Source: Nocardia macrotermitis
GTDB lineage: Bacteria > Actinomycetota > Actinomycetes > Mycobacteriales > Mycobacteriaceae
DNA length: 64,000 nt
Direction of reading: 5' to 3'
Assembly (NCBI RefSeq): GCF_009604405.1
Contig: NZ_WEGK01000001.1
Location: forward strand, 847,850-911,849
The position numbers and the translations under genes are program-made. This document shows positions 56,252 to 64,000 of this stretch, piece by piece; position 1 is the stretch's first letter; each line of letters begins with the position of its first letter. The notes beneath the pieces were generated by a model. It was given only the letters and a program-made list of their open reading frames with translations, had not been told where the DNA came from and did no database searches.

Positions 56252-57215
56252 TCGTGCTCTCCGTTCGGCGGTGTTCGCTTTCGCCCGAGCGGGTGCGCTC
56301 CGGCCGCCGTCCTCGCCATCCTGTCACCGGCAACTGGAATTTGCGCACCATCCGGTCGGTGAACGGCGCGGAATCCAGCCGCACCCACCGCACCGGCTCA
56401 TCCCCGCGCACTGCCTCGAAACGCGCGCCGCGCGGCAGCGCCAGGGTGCGGCGGCCGTCCAGGAATACCACCGCATCATGTCCTGTCGCAACGGTTTCCA
56501 CCGCGATCCGGGACTCCGGGCTGGTCACCAGCGGGCGGGCGAACAACGCGTGCGCATTGCTCGGAATCACCAGCAGCGCCTCGAGTTCCGGCCACACCAC
56601 CGGGCCGCCGGCGGAGAAGGCGTAGGCCGTGGATCCGGTCGGGGTCGCGATCAGCACCCCGTCGCACCCGAATTGCGAGACCGGACGCCCGTCGACCTCC
56701 AGCACCAGTTCCAGCACGCCCATCCGGACGGCGTTCTCGATACTGGCCTCGTTCAGGGCCCAGCCGCGCTCCACCACCACATCATCGACGCGGACACTGA
56801 CATCTATCGTCATCCGCTGCTCGAGGCGGTAATCGCCGTGCACCACCTGCGCGAGCGCCTCGTCGATGTGCTCGGCCTCGGCCTCGGTGAGAAATCCGAT
56901 GCGGCCCAGGTTGATTCCCAGCACCGGCACCCGCGCCGGACGCGCCATCTCCGCCGCGCGCAGGAAGGTCCCGTCGCCGCCGAGGGCCAGCACCATCTCG
57001 CAGCCCACCGCCGCGTCGGGCCCGTGCGGCACCGCCCGCACCGGGTAGCCGTCCGGCTCACCGGTCTCGTCGCAGTCCAGGCGCGTGCTGTACGCCTCGT
57101 CGGCCAGCACCCGCAACCCGATCCCCGCGTCGGAGAAGATCTTCGCCACCCGATGCGCGGTCTCGGTGAGTTCGGCACGGCCGGGATGCGCGACCAGCAG
57201 AATCTCCCGGTTCAC
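56229..57215 (-). CDS. nadK: NAD kinase
   Basis: 328 residues from GTG 57215, which overlaps the tlyA stop by 4 bases. The GGDGT motif is in [15 protein letters not shown], followed by [21 protein letters not shown] and the glycine-rich [17 protein letters not shown]. It phosphorylates NAD to NADP using ATP or polyphosphate. A hydrophilic 30-residue tail (rich in Arg, Glu, Ser) extends past the usual end and overlaps the recN start. Equivalent to Rv1695 (ppnK). Confidence 0.95.
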   Translation of the reverse strand: MNREILLVAHPGRAELTETAHRVAKIFSDAGIGLRVLADEAYSTRLDCDETGEPDGYPVRAVPHGPDAAVGCEMVLALGGDGTFLRAAEMARPARVPVLGINLGRIGFLTEAEAEHIDEALAQVVHGDYRLEQRMTIDVSVRVDDVVVERGWALNEASIENAVRMGVLELVLEVDGRPVSQFGCDGVLIATPTGSTAYAFSAGGPVVWPELEALLVIPSNAHALFARPLVTSPESRIAVETVATGHDAVVFLDGRRTLALPRGARFEAVRGDEPVRWVRLDSAPFTDRMVRKFQLPVTGWRGRRPERTRSGESEHRRTESTSADRDTD

Positions 57216-58036
57216 TGTGGGCCCTCCTCCACCGCGCGCTGCACCAGCGCAGTCACATCCACCTCTGTATCGCCTGTTTCGCCGTCCTCCCGGCGCAACC
57301 ACAGGAAGTACTCGACATTGCCGGACGGTCCGGGCAGCGGGCTGGCCACCACACCGCGAGTGCGCAGCCCGAGTCCGGCGGCCGCCGCGGCCACCTCCCG
57401 CACCGATTCGGCGCGCAACGCGGGGTCCCGCACCACACCGCCGGAGCCTACTCGGTCCTTACCGACCTCGAACTGTGGCTTGACCATCGGCAGCAGGTCC
57501 GCGCCCGGCAGACAGCACTGCGCCAGCGCGGGCAGTACCAGACCCAACGAGATGAACGACAGATCCGCGACGACCAGTTCGACGGGCCCGTCGATCGCGT
57601 CCGGGGTGAGGGCGCGCACGTTGGTGCGGTCGAACACCCGCACCCGCTCGTCGGTCTGCAAGCGCCACACCAACTGTCCGTAACCGACGTCCACCGCGGC
57701 CACCTCCCGCGCACCCCGGCTCAGGAGCACATCGGTGAATCCACCGGTCGACGCACCAGCGTCGAGGCAGCGTCGCCCCGCGACGCTCAAACCGCCCGGT
57801 TCGAACGCCTCGAGCGCGCCGAGCAACTTGTGCGCGCCACGCGAGGCCCACCGCACCTCGTCCGGTTCCTCCCGCACCAGCAGCGGCGTCCCCGTCTCCA
57901 CGGCCGTCGCCGGTTTCGATGCCACCGCGCCGTTGATCAACACCCGCCCCGCACCGATCAACTCGACCGCATGCTCCCGCGAACGTGCCAATCCACGGCG
58001 AACCAGTTCCGCGTCCACCCGAGCCCGCTTGGCCAC
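57212..58036 (-). CDS. tlyA: rRNA 2'-O-methyltransferase TlyA
   Basis: 274 residues. An N-terminal S4 RNA-binding domain ([20 protein letters not shown]) precedes an FtsJ-like methyltransferase domain with [19 protein letters not shown] (SAM motif I), [10 protein letters not shown] and [10 protein letters not shown]. TlyA methylates 16S and 23S rRNA at the subunit interface and is needed for capreomycin sensitivity in mycobacteria. It is preceded within 1 bp by the small protein gene and coupled to nadK through GTGA. Confidence 0.94.
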   Translation of the reverse strand: MAKRARVDAELVRRGLARSREHAVELIGAGRVLINGAVASKPATAVETGTPLLVREEPDEVRWASRGAHKLLGALEAFEPGGLSVAGRRCLDAGASTGGFTDVLLSRGAREVAAVDVGYGQLVWRLQTDERVRVFDRTNVRALTPDAIDGPVELVVADLSFISLGLVLPALAQCCLPGADLLPMVKPQFEVGKDRVGSGGVVRDPALRAESVREVAAAAAGLGLRTRGVVASPLPGPSGNVEYFLWLRREDGETGDTEVDVTALVQRAVEEGPQ

Positions 58037-58037
58037 C

Positions 58038-58325
58038 TCAGATCTTGTCCACCGTCGTCAGAGCCTGGACCAGCACATCGTGCGCCTGCTCCAGAATGCG
58101 CGCGCGCCGCGTGATCTCCGCCCCGGCCCCCGCCGATTCCGCTGCGGCAGAACCGGTTTCCCGCGTTCCGGCCCGCAGTTCGAACATCAGCTCATCGATC
58201 CGCGCACGCACCACCGCGGGATCGGCGAAACCCGCCGGATCGGCCCCCGACAGATGATGACCGGGCAACGGAACCCCCGGACGGGGCCCGTTCGGGCCCG
58301 GCATAGGCGACATCGGCGTAGTCAT
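58038..58325 (-). CDS. Small conserved protein between HAD phosphatase and tlyA (Rv1693-like position)
   Basis: 95 residues from ATG 58325. The first half is Pro/Gly/Met-rich (PMSPMPGPNGPRPGVPLPG), the second a helical segment (DPAVVRARIDELMFELRAG, later RRARILEQAHDVLVQALTTV) likely to self-associate. It occupies the position of Rv1693 and ends one base before the tlyA start, so it is translated with tlyA. No function is known. A longer frame upstream has no support and would overlap the opposite-strand hydrolase. Confidence 0.75.
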   Translation of the reverse strand: MTTPMSPMPGPNGPRPGVPLPGHHLSGADPAGFADPAVVRARIDELMFELRAGTRETGSAAAESAGAGAEITRRARILEQAHDVLVQALTTVDKI

Positions 58326-58373
58326 GGTGCCGACAACGCTACCGCACCACCTCCCGGGCGGTAGCCTCCGAAG

Positions 58374-59150
58374 ATGCGGATCCAGGCGGGCCGGGTGAGC
58401 GTCCATTACGTGGAACACGGGACCGGTCGCCCCGCGCTGATACTGCACGGAGCTCGGGTGGACCATCACGAGGTCGAGGCGTGCTTCGAACCGATTCTCG
58501 AGGACGTCGCCGGGCTGCGGCGGATTTATCCCGACCTCCCCGGAATGGGCCGGACGATCGCTCCCGAGACGATGCGTTGCGCCGACGACGTCCTCGACAC
58601 GCTGCTCCGCTTCGCCGACGAGATGTTCGGCGAAACCGCGTACCTGCTCGTCGGCCATTCGGCGGGCGCGTACTACGCGCGGGCCATGGCCGCGAAGCGA
58701 CCGGCGCGGGTTCTCGGTCTGGCACTCGTCTGCCCGTTGCTGACGGCACTGCGTGACATTCCGGAACACCGGGTCGTCGCCGGATCGGGCGAGATCGGCG
58801 ACGACATCTTCCGCGGCTACTTCGTCATTCAAACCCCGGAGATGCTCGAACGATACGAGCGTCACATCGCCCCGGCCGCCGCGCTCGTCGACGAGACGGC
58901 GTTCGAACGAATCGGCCGGCAGTGGGCCCTGGCCGTCGACCGCGAGCCTGCCTACCCGGGTCCGACGGTAATCGTGGCGGGGCGGCTCGACTCGACCGTC
59001 GGATACGCCGCAGCCACCGACCTGCTCGACCACTACCCCCACGCATCGCTCGCCGTCCTCGACGCCGCGGGACACGCCCTGCCCCACGAACAACCAGAGC
59101 TGCTGCGCGCACTCCTCACCGAGTGGCTCGCACGTATCGAACGCGGCTGA
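58374..59150 (+). CDS. Alpha/beta hydrolase
   Basis: 258 residues. VHYVEHGTGRPALILHGARV opens the fold; YPDLPGMGRT, the nucleophile LLVGHSAGAYYARA (Ser near residue 96), the acid in VIVAGRLDSTVGY and His in LDAAGHALPHEQP are all present. The intact triad suggests an active esterase, lactonase or epoxide-type hydrolase. It is on the plus strand, divergent from the tlyA operon, and breaks the mycobacterial order of this block, so it is a lineage insertion. Confidence 0.88.
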   Translation: MRIQAGRVSVHYVEHGTGRPALILHGARVDHHEVEACFEPILEDVAGLRRIYPDLPGMGRTIAPETMRCADDVLDTLLRFADEMFGETAYLLVGHSAGAYYARAMAAKRPARVLGLALVCPLLTALRDIPEHRVVAGSGEIGDDIFRGYFVIQTPEMLERYERHIAPAAALVDETAFERIGRQWALAVDREPAYPGPTVIVAGRLDSTVGYAAATDLLDHYPHASLAVLDAAGHALPHEQPELLRALLTEWLARIERG

Positions 59151-59254
59151 CAACCGGCCCGAGACACCGCCCGCGCTGATGCGGCTCCCCGCTACACCGG
59201 CGCGACGTCGCCAGGATGAGCCGCGCGGGCACACGTTGTTGGCACAATGGCCCC

Positions 59255-59917
59255 ATGCGAACCAAGGGAGTGGGCGCTGTCGCGGGGTGGGCCATCGCGC
59301 TCGGGGCGGCGATCGTCAGCGGATCGGAGTGGATGCACCGCAGTGCCACACGCCGATACCTCGGCGCTCAACCCGACAGTGGACACGGCACCCACGCGCT
59401 CGTGGTGCTGGGATTCCCGGCCCGCGCCGACGGCTCCACCCACCCGCTACAACGCTGGCGCTGCCGGATCGCGGCGCGGTCGATGACACCCGGCGCGCTC
59501 GTGATCTTCTCCGGCGCGGCCGTCGTCGGCCCGTGGGTCGAGGCCGAGGTGATGGCCCGGTACGCGCGCGAGCATCTCGGCATCCCGGCCGAATCCATCC
59601 GCACCGAGACCGAAGCCGAAAACACCTGGCAGAACATCGAATTCACGATTCCGCTGATCGAGCACGCCGACCGCGTCACCATCGTCTCCTCCCCCATGCA
59701 CGCCGCCCGCGCCCGCCGCTACCTACATCTGCAGCGCCCCGACCTCGCCGCCCGCCTGATCCCCGCGGACGACTACCGCCCGTTCGAAGCGTGGTGGCTC
59801 AAGACCCCGACCGCCGCGCACGAACTCGCCGCCATAGCCCGCCGCCGGGCGGGCCGCATCGTGGTCCGCGTCCTGGGCGAACTCGACCTCCAGCGAGCCG
59901 ATCCCCGCCTGTCCTGA
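59255..59917 (+). CDS. YdcF-like DUF218 protein
   Basis: 220 residues from ATG 59255. A hydrophobic N-terminus (VGAVAGWAIALGAAIVSGS) anchors it. The DUF218 core follows: HALVVLGFPARADGST, ALVIFSGAAVVGPWVEAEVM, IRTETEAENTWQNIEF and VTIVSSPMHAARARRYL. Family members bind nucleotides or act in envelope glycan metabolism (SanA, YdcF), with no agreed reaction. The gene follows the hydrolase by 104 bp on the same strand. Confidence 0.85.
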   Translation: MRTKGVGAVAGWAIALGAAIVSGSEWMHRSATRRYLGAQPDSGHGTHALVVLGFPARADGSTHPLQRWRCRIAARSMTPGALVIFSGAAVVGPWVEAEVMARYAREHLGIPAESIRTETEAENTWQNIEFTIPLIEHADRVTIVSSPMHAARARRYLHLQRPDLAARLIPADDYRPFEAWWLKTPTAAHELAAIARRRAGRIVVRVLGELDLQRADPRLS

Positions 59918-60039
59918 ACCGCCCGCACGATATCGGGCGCACTCCCCGGAAACAGAAAAAGGCGATGGCTCCTCGAGTGTCCATCCGCATGTGGCGGACG
60001 GAGAACACCCGAGAAACTCATCGCCGGTGCCGAATGCCG

Positions 60040-60183
60040 CTAACGCACCGGGCTGCCGATGGAGGCACTGATCACCGCGAGCGGGCTGTTCGCCAAATGC
60101 AGATTCCGCCGTTCCTCACGAGTGAGGATGTAGCGGGCACGCAGGCGCCGCACCGAGTCGCTGACAAAACTGATGTAGGCCAT
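60040..60183 (-). CDS. Unrecognised 47-residue basic protein
   Basis: ATG 60183 is preceded by GAGGG at 7 nt and encodes 47 residues ending at TAG 60040. The middle is strongly basic and helical (SVRRLRARYILTREERRNLH), the C-terminal part is hydrophobic (LAVISASIG). Codon third positions are mostly G or C, as in real genes here. It could be a small nucleic-acid or ribosome-binding protein, but I recognise no family. It lies alone between the YdcF-like gene and the HAD gene. Confidence 0.55.
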   Translation of the reverse strand: MAYISFVSDSVRRLRARYILTREERRNLHLANSPLAVISASIGSPVR

Positions 60184-60486
60184 GATCGACCCTCATTTCC
60201 TTCTGCGTAGTTGAACAGAAGATTAACTGTACATGGACAGACGTGAAAACCGAAACATGTTCCCCAGGTCGTCGTCTGTTTATCGTTGGTCACGGGTGAA
60301 TTACGTCGATCGAGAACCGGCACGAGGGCCGGTATCGGTCGGCCGGTGAAGCCCACGCGCATCGGACCGCACCAAGGATTCGGACGCGTCGAACACCTCC
60401 GTCGCGTGATCGCAAAGAGCGTGTCCGCTCTGCGGGTCGTGGATCCTCTGGAGCTACGGTGACGCCGCGGTTTTCGGGCGTGCGGA
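60184..60486. other. Gap between small protein and HAD phosphatase
   Basis: 303 bp without a visible gene. It should contain the promoter of the 47-residue protein (minus strand); the AT-richer part at about 60205-60260 is the likely place. No clear boxes or folds are seen. Confidence 0.35.
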
Positions 60487-61431
60487 TTACGGGACGATCG
60501 GGATGGCCCTGCCGGGATTACGGCGCAGGCTTTCGTCGAGCCGGACGGCCAGGTCGCCATCGCCATATCGAACCGGATCATCCTGTAGCACAGGATAATT
60601 CAGCGCATCCAAGCTATCGGACACATACGTCGGGAGACCGTCGGCGGACCGCGCGCCGAGATCGGCGAGAGTGCTGACGCCGGTGAGGACGAGCAACGAT
60701 TCCAGGCCCACGCACAGCGCGCCATCGATATCGGTGTCGAGACGATCACCGACCATCAGAGCCGACCGCGTGCCCGCGCGAGTGAGGGCATCCTCCACCA
60801 GGGGCGCGTACGGCTTACCCGCGACGATCGGCTCGGTGTCGGTGGCGGTCCGCAGCGCGGCCACCAACGCACCGTTTCCCGGAGCCAGACCGCGCTCTGT
60901 GGGCAATGTCGCATCGGTGTTCGCGGCGACCCACAGCGCACCGGACCGCACCGCATACGCGGCCTCGGCCAGATCCGGCCACGCGATCTGCGGCGAATAC
61001 CCCTGCACGACCGCGGCGGGCACTTCCCCATCGAACCGTCGCATCGGACGCAACCCGACATGATCGACCTCCGCGGCCAGATCATCCGCGCCCACGACGA
61101 GCACGCTCGCTCCCCGCGGCAGCCGATCGGCCAGCAGATGAGCTGCGGCCTGGGCACTGGTCACCACCTGATCCGCGGCGGCGCCGAACCCCAACTCGCT
61201 CAGATGCGCGGCCACCGCCGCCGCCGACCGGCTCGCGTTGTTCGTGACATACATCAGCGCCTGCGCCGACTCCGCTCCCGAAAGCGCCTCGGGCGCACCG
61301 GGAATCACCGCATGTCCCCGATACAACGTCCCGTCCAGATCCAGCAGCAGCGCGTCGAACCGATCCCGCAGCCTCGTCACGAAACTCGCACCACCTTCAT
61401 CCACACCGATACGCCCGCGCCGGACCGTCAC
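60487..61431 (-). CDS. HAD-IIA phosphatase (glycerol-3-phosphate phosphatase type)
   Basis: 314 residues. Motif I is ALLLDLDGTLYRGHAVIPGA, then YVTNNASRSAAAVAAHL, the Lys in VAGKPYAPLVEDAL and the acidic LMVGDRLDTDIDGAL. This is the NagD/HAD-IIA subgroup; the orthologue by position, Rv1692, is a glycerol 3-phosphate phosphatase acting in glycerolipid recycling. GTG 61431 gives 18 residues before the conserved part; GTG codons further in are possible starts. The 12-copy repeat lies 145 bp upstream. Confidence 0.9.
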   Translation of the reverse strand: MTVRRGRIGVDEGGASFVTRLRDRFDALLLDLDGTLYRGHAVIPGAPEALSGAESAQALMYVTNNASRSAAAVAAHLSELGFGAAADQVVTSAQAAAHLLADRLPRGASVLVVGADDLAAEVDHVGLRPMRRFDGEVPAAVVQGYSPQIAWPDLAEAAYAVRSGALWVAANTDATLPTERGLAPGNGALVAALRTATDTEPIVAGKPYAPLVEDALTRAGTRSALMVGDRLDTDIDGALCVGLESLLVLTGVSTLADLGARSADGLPTYVSDSLDALNYPVLQDDPVRYGDGDLAVRLDESLRRNPGRAIPIVP

Positions 61432-61575
61432 CCGGACCGCCCGAGCCTACTTCGTCCACACACGCGCGAGCCCGAACAACCCCCGAACAACTCATACCGC
61501 CCCAACCTCACGGCAGCACTACAAATGCGATCCCACCCGAATCCTCGCCGCCGTCGCACAACGCAACACGACCGA

Positions 61576-61671
61576 GGCACCAAGGCACCAAGGCACCAAG
61601 GCACCAAGGCACCAAGGCACCAAGGCACCAAGGCACCAAGGCACCAAGGCACCAAGGCACCAAGGCACCAA
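61576..61671. repeat. 12-copy perfect 8-bp tandem repeat
   Basis: GGCACCAA is repeated exactly 12 times without interruption (96 bp), followed by a partial GG. It lies in the 305-bp gap between the TPR gene stop (61737) and the HAD phosphatase start (61431), that is, in the leader of the phosphatase on the minus strand, where it reads TTGGTGCC. Unit length and purity predict copy-number variation by slippage. The rest of the gap (61432-61575, 61672-61736) shows nothing else. Confidence 0.95.
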
Positions 61672-61736
61672 GGAGGGTCTCATCAGTTGCTCGACGCCGC
61701 TACCTGTTCACGGGAACGGCGTTGTATTCGCGGGAT

Positions 61737-63692
61737 TCAGTGGTGGTCGTCGTCCTCGGCGGGTTTCGCCGTGGATTCGTCGGGTTTCGCCGTGGAATCC
61801 TCGTCACTGTCGCGGCCGACGCCGCCCGGGACGATCTCGCCTTCGTCATCCTCGTATTCCGCGGCGGCAAGCTCTTCGGCGCGTTCCTCCGCGTCGGTAT
61901 CGCCCTCGACATCCGCAGAGGCGGCGTTCAGGAACCACTTCAGGGCCTCGTCCGCGCGGTCGGCGGCCAACAGCGCCTCGGCGTACGCGTAGAACAGCCG
62001 GGCCGAGGCAGGGCCGATGCGGGCCGGGTCCAGTTCCGGGGTCTGCAAGGTCACCACGGCCTGGTCGAACTGGCCCAGGTCCATCCGGGCACCGGCGACC
62101 ACGATCCGCAGTTCGGTCGCCTCGTCGGCCGTCAACTGCTGAGCCTCGTCGCTGCGGCCGAGTTCGATCGCCCGCTCCGGCCGGCCGAGGCCGCGTTCGC
62201 AATCGGCCATCACCGCGAGCAGACCGGCACCACCGGACATCCGGCGCGCGGTACGCAGTTCCGACAGCGCCTCGGCCCATTCACCCGCGTGATACGCGAT
62301 CACACCGGCGGTCTCCCGAACCACCGCGATCCGCCCGGCACGCTGCCGCGCCGCACGAGCATGTTCGAGCGCCAGCTCCGGTTCGTCCTCGATCAGCCGC
62401 GCGGCCATCACGAGATGACGGGCGACGGTCTCGGCATTGCCCTTGTCGAGACTCAGCAGATCGCGCCGAACCCCCGAATCCAGGTCACTGGCCTGCACGT
62501 CCTCGGGGAGCACCGGCTCCTCCGGACGCGGCGGCCGACGATCGGCACTGCGCCCACCCGAGACGGACTGCGCGCCTTCCCCACCGCGACGACGATCCGA
62601 GCCGAACCCCCGGTCCGCACCGGGCCGCTGGCCGCCCTCATCGTCGCGGCGGAAGCCACCACCCTGCCCACGTCCACGGTCGCCGCCCTGCGGCCGATCC
62701 GAATCGCGCCGCGACTCCGGCCGCCCACGATCATCCTCGAAGGAACGCGCAGGTCCCCGACGATCACCCCGCCCGGGCCCACGGTCGTAACTACCCGGCC
62801 GGTCACCCTCCCGGCGCGGCCCCCCACCCTGCCGGTCGGGACGCCGCGCGTCATCGCGCCCGGAACCACCGCGATAGCCACCAGCCGAACGATCCCGGTC
62901 CCGACGATCATCACGCCCACCTCCACCCGGCCGACCGGAATCACGCTGATCCCCGCCCCGACCGAAGCCCCCGCGATCGCTCCGCCCCTCGCGATCGGAT
63001 CCCCGCCGGAAGTCGCCACCCCGATCATCGGAACCCGAATCCCCACGGCGAAAACCACTTTGATCGCCACGATCGGAACCACCCCGCCGGAAACCGCCTT
63101 GGTCACCGCGATCGGAACCGCCACGACGAAAACCACCGCGATCATCGGAATCGTTACGTCGGAAGCCACCACGGTCGTCGGAATCGTTACGTCGGAAGCC
63201 ACCACGATCGTTGGAATCGGAATCGCCCCGCCGGGAACCACCGCGATCGTTGGAATCGGATCCACCGCGACGGAAACCACCACGGTCATCGGAATCGGAT
63301 CCACCGCGGCGAAAACCACCCCGGTCGCCACGATCCGAACCACCACGGCGGAAACCACCACGATCGTCCTGGTCCGGTCCGCTGCGCCGGAAGCCGCTAC
63401 GATCGCCACCGTCTCGACCGCCTGAATTACCGCGATCCGCACCGCCGGTGCGATCGCGGAAGCCACCGCGATTCTGGTCGTACGGACGATCGGAGCCGGT
63501 GCGGCCGGAGTCGCCGCGATCGGAACCCGAACGCCGGAATCCGCCGCCGGACCGACGATCGTCACCGCGCCCGGCGTCGTCGCGGCCCTCGCGTGGCGGG
63601 TACGACCGGCCTTCGTCGCGCCGCTCACCGTCGGCTCCCTGGCCACCGCCATTGCGGCGGAACGGTTTACGACCGTCGTTCTGCTCCGACAC
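61737..63692 (-). CDS. TPR protein with a very long RGG-type disordered N-terminus (Rv1691-like)
   Basis: 651 residues from GTG 63692 (AAGGGA at 7 nt). The C-terminal part (about 425-620) is a helical TPR-like repeat domain: GNAETVARHLVMAARLIEDE, VAYHAGEWAEAL-type units (GVIAYHAGEWAEAL), EALKWFLNAA. It corresponds to Rv1691. The first 415 residues are low complexity, with at least nine units of 11-13 residues around DRGGFRRGGS and NDSDDRGGFRR. Two adjacent units differ by only a few bases over 33 bp (63147-63212). The tail is acidic. RGG repeats bind RNA and promote phase separation in other organisms. Confidence 0.85.
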   Translation of the reverse strand: MSEQNDGRKPFRRNGGGQGADGERRDEGRSYPPREGRDDAGRGDDRRSGGGFRRSGSDRGDSGRTGSDRPYDQNRGGFRDRTGGADRGNSGGRDGGDRSGFRRSGPDQDDRGGFRRGGSDRGDRGGFRRGGSDSDDRGGFRRGGSDSNDRGGSRRGDSDSNDRGGFRRNDSDDRGGFRRNDSDDRGGFRRGGSDRGDQGGFRRGGSDRGDQSGFRRGDSGSDDRGGDFRRGSDREGRSDRGGFGRGGDQRDSGRPGGGGRDDRRDRDRSAGGYRGGSGRDDARRPDRQGGGPRREGDRPGSYDRGPGRGDRRGPARSFEDDRGRPESRRDSDRPQGGDRGRGQGGGFRRDDEGGQRPGADRGFGSDRRRGGEGAQSVSGGRSADRRPPRPEEPVLPEDVQASDLDSGVRRDLLSLDKGNAETVARHLVMAARLIEDEPELALEHARAARQRAGRIAVVRETAGVIAYHAGEWAEALSELRTARRMSGGAGLLAVMADCERGLGRPERAIELGRSDEAQQLTADEATELRIVVAGARMDLGQFDQAVVTLQTPELDPARIGPASARLFYAYAEALLAADRADEALKWFLNAASADVEGDTDAEERAEELAAAEYEDDEGEIVPGGVGRDSDEDSTAKPDESTAKPAEDDDHH

Positions 63693-63834
63693 GGTGGTCC
63701 CTTTCTCCGAACTCTGCTCGTACCCGGCCGCGGCGCACGGACCGACGTGCGACCTGCGGAAGCGACCCGCACGGTTCAAATTGAATCATGTACGGGTGAC
63801 ACCCCGACCACGCGGCACAGGGTTGCAAACGCAA

Positions 63835-63864
63835 AGAAGGGGACCCAAGACTGGGTCCCCTTCT
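63835..63864 (-). terminator. Rho-independent terminator of the rRNA operon
   Basis: AAGAAGGGGACCC-type arms: GGGGACCC is flanked to give 12-bp perfect complementarity between 63835-63846 and 63853-63864 with a 6-nt loop. On the minus strand it is followed by T-rich sequence (TTTGCGTTT). It lies 10 bp beyond the 3' end of the 5S rRNA. Confidence 0.9.
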
Positions 63865-63874
63865 CGCAAAGGAT

Positions 63875-63994
63875 GTTCCGGCGGTGTCCTACTCTCCCAC
63901 ACCCTGTCGAGTGCAGTACCATCGGCGCAGGTGGCCTTAGCTTCCGGGTTCGGAATGGGACCGGGCGTTTCCCCACCGCTATAGCCGCCGTAAC
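63875..63994 (-). rRNA. rrf: 5S ribosomal RNA
   Basis: Read on the minus strand, the 120 nt contain the conserved 5S segments GGGGAAACGCCCGGTCCCAT, CCGAACCCGGAAGCTAAGGC and GGTACTGCACTCGACAGGG. The ends GTTACGGCGG and CCGCCGGAAC pair to form helix I. A strong terminator follows, so this is the 3' end of an rRNA operon whose 23S and 16S genes must lie just outside the right edge of the window. Confidence 0.97.
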
Positions 63995-64000
63995 TCTATG

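Noticed and set aside
61428..61655. Minus-strand frame of repeated Leu/Gly/Ala/Val/Pro/Trp/Cys residues across the tandem repeat
   Set aside because: It is only the translation of the 8-bp repeat and has no ribosome site or conserved sequence.
62600..63690. CRISPR-like repeats near the right end
   Set aside because: Same reason: in-frame coding repeats of the TPR protein.

Overview
The window is high-GC actinobacterial DNA, most likely from Nocardia or a close relative in the Mycobacteriales. The right-hand third keeps the gene order of the Mycobacterium tuberculosis Rv1691-Rv1713 block (TPR protein, HAD phosphatase, small protein, tlyA, nadK, recN, steA, mctB, pyrG, nudix, xerD, parA, scpA, scpB, rluB, cmk, der). 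The window ends in a minus-strand 5S rRNA with its terminator. I saw no insertion sequence, CRISPR array, tRNA gene or phage module.

Region 1 (1-18 kb) is accessory and holds the most unusual content. After a partial S-adenosyl methyltransferase, a DUF397 protein and a truncated LysR regulator come two copies of a four-gene minus-strand cassette, each in the order SCO2524-like, SCO2523-like, SCO2522-like, SCO2521-like (names of uncharacterised Streptomyces families). The P-loop member of each copy resembles ParA/MinD ATPases, but the second Walker A lysine is arginine in both. Two flavin-dependent monooxygenases and a deazaflavin-reductase-like protein lie between the copies. To the right is a second tandem duplication: two pairs of a GNAT acetyltransferase followed by a two-helix, channel-like membrane protein whose pore loop reads PAGLGD.

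Region 2 (18-41 kb) is a mosaic of metabolic and secreted functions: a Trp/His/Gly-rich microprotein, an XRE regulator, a third flavin monooxygenase, a MarR regulator divergent from an MMPL exporter that carries a frameshift, a mycofactocin-type SDR, a P450 without the ExxR motif, an endoglycoceramidase-like glycosidase with its TetR regulator and operator, a single-chain acyl-CoA carboxylase, a frameshifted PKD-containing hydrolase, a chagasin-like inhibitor, a type B esterase, a family 2 glycosyltransferase and a YggT protein.

Region 3 (41-64 kb) is the conserved core. Its genes are tightly packed on the minus strand, many with 4-base stop/start overlaps, and cover chromosome condensation and segregation, ribosome maturation, DNA repair, and NADP and CTP synthesis. 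Two proteins here, RluB and the TPR protein, have very long Arg/Gly-rich repetitive N-terminal extensions. A 12-copy 8-bp tandem repeat lies between the TPR gene and the HAD phosphatase.
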